DNA of 23,352 bases, from positions 307 through 23,658 of the forward strand of contig DKOG01000063.1 of NCBI GenBank assembly GCA_002469915.1, written 5' to 3'. A program made the translations under genes and the position numbers. This DNA is from Bacteroidetes bacterium UBA7368 (GTDB taxonomy: Bacteria > Bacteroidota > Rhodothermia > Rhodothermales > UBA10348). Shown here piece after piece: positions 19,296 to 23,352 of this stretch; within the stretch, counting starts at the first letter, position 1; each line of letters opens with the position of its first letter. Under the pieces are notes generated by a model. The model was not told the DNA's origin. It made no database searches and saw only the letters and a list, made by a program, of their open reading frames with translations.

Positions 19296-19479
19296 AAATC
19301 CAAATACGGGCTGGGTGAGGGTCGTAAATGCCCACCGACAAAAGGTGTTCTCTCGGGGAGAATAATTTAACACGAATCAAACAGGAAGCCGCTATTTCAA
19401 TCTCTCAACGATGGTACTTCACCCCGTTCAATCCGTATCATAAGAGTGTCGCTTTCAAAGCTCGAAACTCGATCCTGAA

Positions 19480-19986
19480 TTGGCTAAAAATCACGACTCG
19501 ATAACACACCCCTATCTGGTGTCTCTGCAAGACGGCTCCAAAATTGGAGTGGATCCAAAGGCAGTTCTAACCGATGGCGGACGCCTAGAGCATATCAGGG
19601 CGTCTCAATACGTGTTGCATCTCGAGGGCAAAGCGATTGGCTTGACGATTCAAGCCCAAGATCGAAAGCATCTGAAAATTACCAGTGGACACCGCTCTGA
19701 ACGTGTCCTTGTTTCTGATCATCGGGACCAACTACTCTCAGAATGGGGACAGGATTCAGGATCTGACGCGGCCTCCCAAGCGCTAAGCTCCCCCATGCCG
19801 GGACTTGTACTGAGTATAGCCGTTAAGGCGGGTGATCTCGTTGAAAAAGGATCGCCATTACTTGTTCTGGAGGCCATGAAAATGGAAAATGAGATCAAGG
19901 CTGAATCAGAAGGTATCGTAGCCAGTGTATCCGTAAACGCCGGTGAAGCCGTCCTGAAGGGACAGGTTCTAATAGAATTTGAGTGA
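19480..19986 (+). CDS. Biotin carboxyl carrier-type protein
   Basis: A 168-residue protein whose C-terminal 70 residues are a biotinyl/lipoyl domain: SPMPG (104-108) and the biotinylation site EAMKMEN (131-137, K134), followed by GEAVLKGQVLIEF. The first 100 residues resemble the linker region before the carrier domain in acyl-CoA carboxylase alpha chains. It should carry carboxyl groups for an acetyl- or propionyl-CoA carboxylase or a decarboxylase, but no carboxylase subunit lies nearby. No in-frame ATG precedes the domain; TTG at 19480 is the earliest usable start (an in-frame TAA is at 19441), and GTG at 19519 is an alternative. Its stop overlaps the next gene by four bases. Confidence 0.88.
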   Translation: MAKNHDSITHPYLVSLQDGSKIGVDPKAVLTDGGRLEHIRASQYVLHLEGKAIGLTIQAQDRKHLKITSGHRSERVLVSDHRDQLLSEWGQDSGSDAASQALSSPMPGLVLSIAVKAGDLVEKGSPLLVLEAMKMENEIKAESEGIVASVSVNAGEAVLKGQVLIEFE

Positions 19987-20981
19987 CCACCAGCGTGAAC
20001 GTTTTCATTACAGGAGCAACTGGATTTCTAGGATCTGCGATAACTCGTATGATGGTGGCTGCTGGGCACTCAGTACGTGCCTTGCGTCGCCCAACCTCTA
20101 ACTTGGATCTACTTTCTGGAATTGAAGACCAATTGGATTGGATTGAAGGAAATATCCTCGATGTAGAGGCTTTAGCAGAAGGTATGCAGGGCATACAAGC
20201 GGTATTTCATTGCGCAGCCTACGTTGGATTTGAAGGTAAAAGTGCCGAGGCAAAGCTTAACCTGATCAATGTACAAGGGACTGCGAACGTGGTGAATGTT
20301 GCCATGGACTGTAACGTGGATCGAGTGGTTCACATATCTAGTATTGCCGCACTCGGTCGAAGCGAATCCACTACGGATTGTTTAGACGAGTCCTCGGAAT
20401 GGACTGAGTCTTCCCTAAACACGGCATATGCCATTACAAAGCATCAAGCAGAATTGGAAGTATATCGTGGAGTTGCAGAAGGTTTAGACGCCGTAATTGT
20501 TAACCCTTCACTCATCATGGGTCCGGGGCGAAAGGGCGAAAACACGATGCAGATTGCGGAACAAGTGCAAGACGGGAAACTGCCGGTATTGCCTTCAGGA
20601 GGCACCAATGTTGTAGATGTTGAAGACGTAGCGGCCGGAGCTGTATTAGCTCTTGAAAAAGGAAGGGTTGGAGAGCGCTATGTACTCTCGGGACACAACT
20701 TGTCTTGGGCCACGATTCTTCAGACGTTAGCTGATGCATTGGGCGTAGAACCTCCTCGGCGTCAGGTTTCTCGAAGGGTATTAATGATTGTTGCGACAGC
20801 TCTCGAGGTCATTGGCACCATTACCCGAAAAAACCCTCTTTTAACGAGAGAGACCGCCCGTCTTTCTACCTCTGTTTCGTGCTATAGAAATAATAAGGCG
20901 CTCGAAGAGTTAGGCTGTCATTTTCGTCCATTCAATGAGACCGCGCAAAGAATTGCGTCGAGTCTGGACGCCCACGCATGA
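19983..20981 (+). CDS. NAD(P)-dependent epimerase/reductase, extended SDR family
   Basis: A 332-residue extended short-chain dehydrogenase. TGATGFLG (10-17) is the nucleotide-binding glycine motif and Y149/K153 in YAITK the catalytic pair, with SSIAALG ahead of it. The overall pattern (VNPSLIMGPG, RYVLSGHNLSW) is like dihydroflavonol-4-reductase/HpnA-type enzymes, whose substrates in bacteria are mostly unknown, so I give no symbol. Start is the GTG at 19983, overlapping the biotin-carrier stop as GTGA; another GTG at 19995 is possible. Its own stop overlaps the next ATG (ATGA), so it is translationally coupled on both sides. Confidence 0.88.
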   Translation: MTTSVNVFITGATGFLGSAITRMMVAAGHSVRALRRPTSNLDLLSGIEDQLDWIEGNILDVEALAEGMQGIQAVFHCAAYVGFEGKSAEAKLNLINVQGTANVVNVAMDCNVDRVVHISSIAALGRSESTTDCLDESSEWTESSLNTAYAITKHQAELEVYRGVAEGLDAVIVNPSLIMGPGRKGENTMQIAEQVQDGKLPVLPSGGTNVVDVEDVAAGAVLALEKGRVGERYVLSGHNLSWATILQTLADALGVEPPRRQVSRRVLMIVATALEVIGTITRKNPLLTRETARLSTSVSCYRNNKALEELGCHFRPFNETAQRIASSLDAHA

Positions 20982-21811
20982 TTCGAATCCTATCCATATC
21001 AATCCTCCTCCTCACTACAACTGCATGTGATCGCGCTCCTAAGATGCCGGTACAAGATGTGATCGTCACGCTTCCCGTAATCGGTCATATTGTGTCGCCT
21101 CTTTTAGGAGTTGACCGGGTCTCTGTATTACTGGATGGTGGCGAGACACCTCACTCCTACCAGCCGACTCCGTCTGATGTCCAAATTTTGAGTACGGCTC
21201 AACTTATGGTACTTGCCCATCCTGATGTAGACGGGTGGGCGCGTGATTTTTCAACGGCGGGTGTATCCTTCGTCTTTAATGAAGATGGCCATGAGGAGGA
21301 AGAGGATGAACATCCTGATGCTCATTTTTGGAGTGATCCGTATCGAGTTCTGAATGCTCTTCCCTCCCTTTCAAATACCCTTTGTGAGCAATTTCCCAGT
21401 GAATGCCCCGCTATTAGACGCCGGGCGACAGCTTTCTCTGGTCGCATCGACTCCGTTTCCCAGCAAATCGAGCTTCAGCTGCAAACGTCTCGAAAACGGT
21501 GTGTAGTTAGCGCTCAACCCTTCATGGATCATTTCCTTGAGCGTTTTCAAATAGAGCACCTGGGACCCATAACACACGAACCCGGATTGAGCCCTTCGCC
21601 TCGATCTTTTGCTCACCTTGCGGACGCTGTTTCTCACTCCGCGTGTTCTTCGTTGTTGGTTCAGCAGGCCTACTCCAAAGGTCCATACCAAACGTGGGCA
21701 GACGATATGCAATTAACTATGCGACAGATTGATGCTGTTGGTACCGATGCCTCATCGTATGAATCGTATCTTGTCGCACTCGCACAAGCCGTTCTGGAAT
21801 CTTCCCAATGA
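20978..21811 (+). CDS. Zinc/manganese-type ABC importer, substrate-binding lipoprotein (ZnuA-like)
   Basis: A cluster A-I (ZnuA/TroA family) metal-binding protein of 277 residues. A short hydrophobic signal ends in TTAC with C17 as probable lipidation site, though -3 is threonine rather than leucine. H59 in GETPHSYQPTPSD and H116 in DAHFWSDP are the first two expected ligands; the loop between (103-115) is rich in His and acid, as in zinc-specific members. The usual third histidine, in an SHDAF or FHPAF context, aligns with Q180 in SAQPFMDHF, and the late aspartate may be D257. Metal choice is therefore uncertain. It overlaps its neighbours by ATGA on both sides. Confidence 0.88.
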   Translation: MIRILSISILLLTTTACDRAPKMPVQDVIVTLPVIGHIVSPLLGVDRVSVLLDGGETPHSYQPTPSDVQILSTAQLMVLAHPDVDGWARDFSTAGVSFVFNEDGHEEEEDEHPDAHFWSDPYRVLNALPSLSNTLCEQFPSECPAIRRRATAFSGRIDSVSQQIELQLQTSRKRCVVSAQPFMDHFLERFQIEHLGPITHEPGLSPSPRSFAHLADAVSHSACSSLLVQQAYSKGPYQTWADDMQLTMRQIDAVGTDASSYESYLVALAQAVLESSQ

Positions 21812-22530
21812 TCACCGTCAAAGACCTACGTGTTGTTCTATCACATCGCGCAATCGTGTCTGATGTGTCCTTCACTCTAGATCGAGGAGACTTCCTTGCT
21901 CTATTAGGACCCAACGGCGGTGGTAAATCCACTCTCGTACGTGCTCTCGTGGGTCTTCAGCCCTACGAAGGAACGATCAGCTTCCAAGACTCAGCGACGC
22001 CCGTAGGCTATGTGCCACAGATTAAGACACTAGATCGCACGTTTCCCGCGCAAACCAGAGAGCTGGTGGCAACTGCCCTCAAGAAACAATGGCCCTGGAC
22101 GATGGACCAGCAGTGCCGCGATGTGGTGGATAAGGCATTGGAAAGAGTTGGAATGCTATCGAAAGCTGACGAACAGATCCGCCATCTTTCTGGCGGTGAA
22201 CTTCAACGCGCCTATCTTGCTCGGGCCATTATTTCGACTCCCAAACTGCTTGTTTTAGATGAGCCCTCTGCCGGTGTTGATATGACCGGAGCATCAGACA
22301 TGTTGGAGATCGTAGAGAAGTACCGAAAGGACGTGTCCGCCACGGTTGTGATGGTAACTCATGACTGGGAAATTGCTTTGCATCACGCGACACACGTTAT
22401 GCTGATGAAGCAGGTCCCTATCAGCTTTGGCTCGGCCGCTGAAGCCATGACCGACGAAACTATTAGACGTGCTTTCGGACACGTTGGTCACGCACATGAT
22501 GTCATGGGGGGCTCCACTCACCATGGTTGA
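21808..22530 (+). CDS. Metal ABC importer ATP-binding protein (ZnuC-like)
   Basis: Powers the importer by ATP hydrolysis on the inner face of the membrane. All ABC motifs are present: Walker A GPNGGGKST (34-42), Q-loop glutamine Q71 in YVPQIK, signature LSGGE (127-131), Walker B LLVLDEPSAGVD (147-158) and the switch histidine in MVTHDWE. The end of the protein (HVGHAHD and THHG) is histidine-rich, as is common in zinc-system ATPases. At 240 residues it has normal length. It starts at an ATG overlapping the binding-protein stop by four bases and its own stop overlaps the permease start by eight bases. Confidence 0.92.
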   Translation: MITVKDLRVVLSHRAIVSDVSFTLDRGDFLALLGPNGGGKSTLVRALVGLQPYEGTISFQDSATPVGYVPQIKTLDRTFPAQTRELVATALKKQWPWTMDQQCRDVVDKALERVGMLSKADEQIRHLSGGELQRAYLARAIISTPKLLVLDEPSAGVDMTGASDMLEIVEKYRKDVSATVVMVTHDWEIALHHATHVMLMKQVPISFGSAAEAMTDETIRRAFGHVGHAHDVMGGSTHHG

Positions 22531-23326
22531 TTTTTTCACGCATCCGTTCATGGTCCGAGCCTTAGTGGTTGGAACGCTGCTTAGCGCTCTTTCTGGGTAC
22601 TATGGCGTCTTTGTCGTCCAGCGCAAAATGTCTTTTCTGGGTGCTGGCCTCGGGCATGCAGCATTCGGCGGAATCGCACTAGGATTATTTCTAGGAGTTC
22701 AACCCTTGTGGGTAGCTCTTCCTTTTACGGTACTGGTAGCAATCGGCATTTCTTGGATACGAAGACAGACACTCCTATCGAGCGATACCGTCATCGGCAT
22801 CTTTTTCTCGGTATCGGTAGCGCTTGGCATCCTCCTACTTTCCCTGAAATCGGGTCGATCAGTGGATGCGTTTTCGTATTTATTCGGATCCATCCTAGCC
22901 ATCGACACACTCGATATTGCGGCTACGATCACCTTGAGCGCGATAGCAATTGCCTCATCCCTATCCCTCTGGGGGCCATGGGCTTATGCTACATTCGATC
23001 CAGAAGCGGCTAAACTGGAAGGTATCCATACCGGCCGGCATGATATGATTTTGACCAGTCTTATTGCCCTCACCATTGTAGTCGCCATCAAAGTAGTTGG
23101 TGTACTTTTGGTCGCCGCTTGGATTGTCGTTCCTGCCGCAACCGCTAGACTCATATCAACCTCTTTTAGAGGTATGACACTGGTTTCGGTCGGGGTATCC
23201 ATTCTGGCTACCCTCGTTGGTCTAATGGGCTCCTGGATGCTAGACCTACCATCAGGCGCTTTGATTGTATTGGTACAAATCTTGATTTTCGTACCCAGCG
23301 TCATCTATCAGTCCGCTAAACGCTAA
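22523..23326 (+). CDS. Metal ABC importer permease, ABC-3 family (ZnuB-like)
   Basis: The membrane channel of the importer. The 267-residue protein is almost all hydrophobic, with about eight helices; GLGHAAFGGIALG and the later VVGVLLVAAWIVVPAATARL, the region that docks on the ATPase and the helix pair after it, are ABC-3 family marks. I start it at the ATG at 22523, which overlaps the ATPase stop by eight bases (ATGGTTGA); the frame is open to a GTG at 22469. Its stop lies in a 17-bp palindrome that also contains the TTA stop complement of a possible convergent gene. Confidence 0.92.
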   Translation: MVDFFTHPFMVRALVVGTLLSALSGYYGVFVVQRKMSFLGAGLGHAAFGGIALGLFLGVQPLWVALPFTVLVAIGISWIRRQTLLSSDTVIGIFFSVSVALGILLLSLKSGRSVDAFSYLFGSILAIDTLDIAATITLSAIAIASSLSLWGPWAYATFDPEAAKLEGIHTGRHDMILTSLIALTIVVAIKVVGVLLVAAWIVVPAATARLISTSFRGMTLVSVGVSILATLVGLMGSWMLDLPSGALIVLVQILIFVPSVIYQSAKR

Positions 23327-23333
23327 GCGTTTA
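23317..23333. repeat. 17-bp palindrome over the end of the permease gene
   Basis: TAAACGCT-A-AGCGTTTA: perfect 8-bp arms about one base. As RNA it could form a 6-bp stem with a CTAAG loop. It covers the TAA stop of the permease (23324-23326) and, on the other strand, a TAA (23331-23333) that may end a convergent gene. It could be a weak two-way terminator or a protein site; no T-tract follows. Confidence 0.7.
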
Positions 23334-23352
23334 CTCCTCAATATCCTCTTCA
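23331..23352 (-). CDS. Possible 3' end of a convergent gene (partial)
   Basis: Read on the minus strand, the last 22 bases give Glu-Glu-Asp-Ile-Glu-Glu and a TAA stop, an acidic tail of the kind many cytosolic proteins have. Only seven codons are visible, so this rests on the acidic run and on the stop lying within the palindrome at the permease end. It could be chance. Confidence 0.3.

Overview
The window (about half G+C) is compact bacterial chromosome with about 22 protein genes, no RNA genes, no insertion sequences, no CRISPR and no sign of an integrated element. Menaquinone-type methyltransferase, class II xylose isomerase placed after its kinase, a secreted M28 peptidase, weak or absent Shine-Dalgarno sequences and an Mrp protein of the TPPELPENKYY type together suggest a member of Bacteroidota sensu lato, most like Rhodothermia/Balneolia. 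That assignment is inference from gene types and remembered family features, not a computed placement.

Layout. Bases 37-3232 (minus strand): gdhA (glutamate dehydrogenase) lies downstream of pyrR-pyrB; a perfect LacI/CcpA-type palindrome sits in front of gdhA. Bases 3359-6095 (plus): a DUF58 protein and a secreted M28 metallopeptidase, closed by a perfect-stem bidirectional terminator. Bases 6212-9500 (minus): prmA, a Ppx/GppA phosphatase, an Mrp-type Fe-S carrier ATPase and a NifU-C scaffold. Bases 9620-12468 (plus): xylB-xylA, coupled by TAATG. Bases 12490-14256 (minus): a membrane-anchored protein built of about four copies of a roughly 120-residue module that I cannot name. Bases 14615-17544 (plus): a partner-switching cassette made of a membrane GAF-SpoIIE phosphatase, a STAS antagonist and a HATPase kinase. 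Bases 17554-19295 (minus): pfkA and menG. Bases 19480-23326 (plus): a tight overlapping operon of a biotin-carrier protein, an NAD-dependent SDR epimerase/reductase and a three-gene zinc/manganese-type ABC importer. The last 22 bases may hold the end of a convergent minus-strand gene.

Function. Most genes are housekeeping: ammonia assimilation and pyrimidine synthesis, Fe-S maturation, ribosomal protein methylation, xylose entry to the pentose phosphate pathway, glycolysis and menaquinone synthesis. The parts worth a second look are the four-module extracytoplasmic protein divergent from the partner-switching cassette, the cassette's lack of a sigma factor, the biotin-carrier/SDR/metal-importer operon with an atypical metal-binding protein, the Mrp protein without its CxxC, and the cre-like operator before gdhA.
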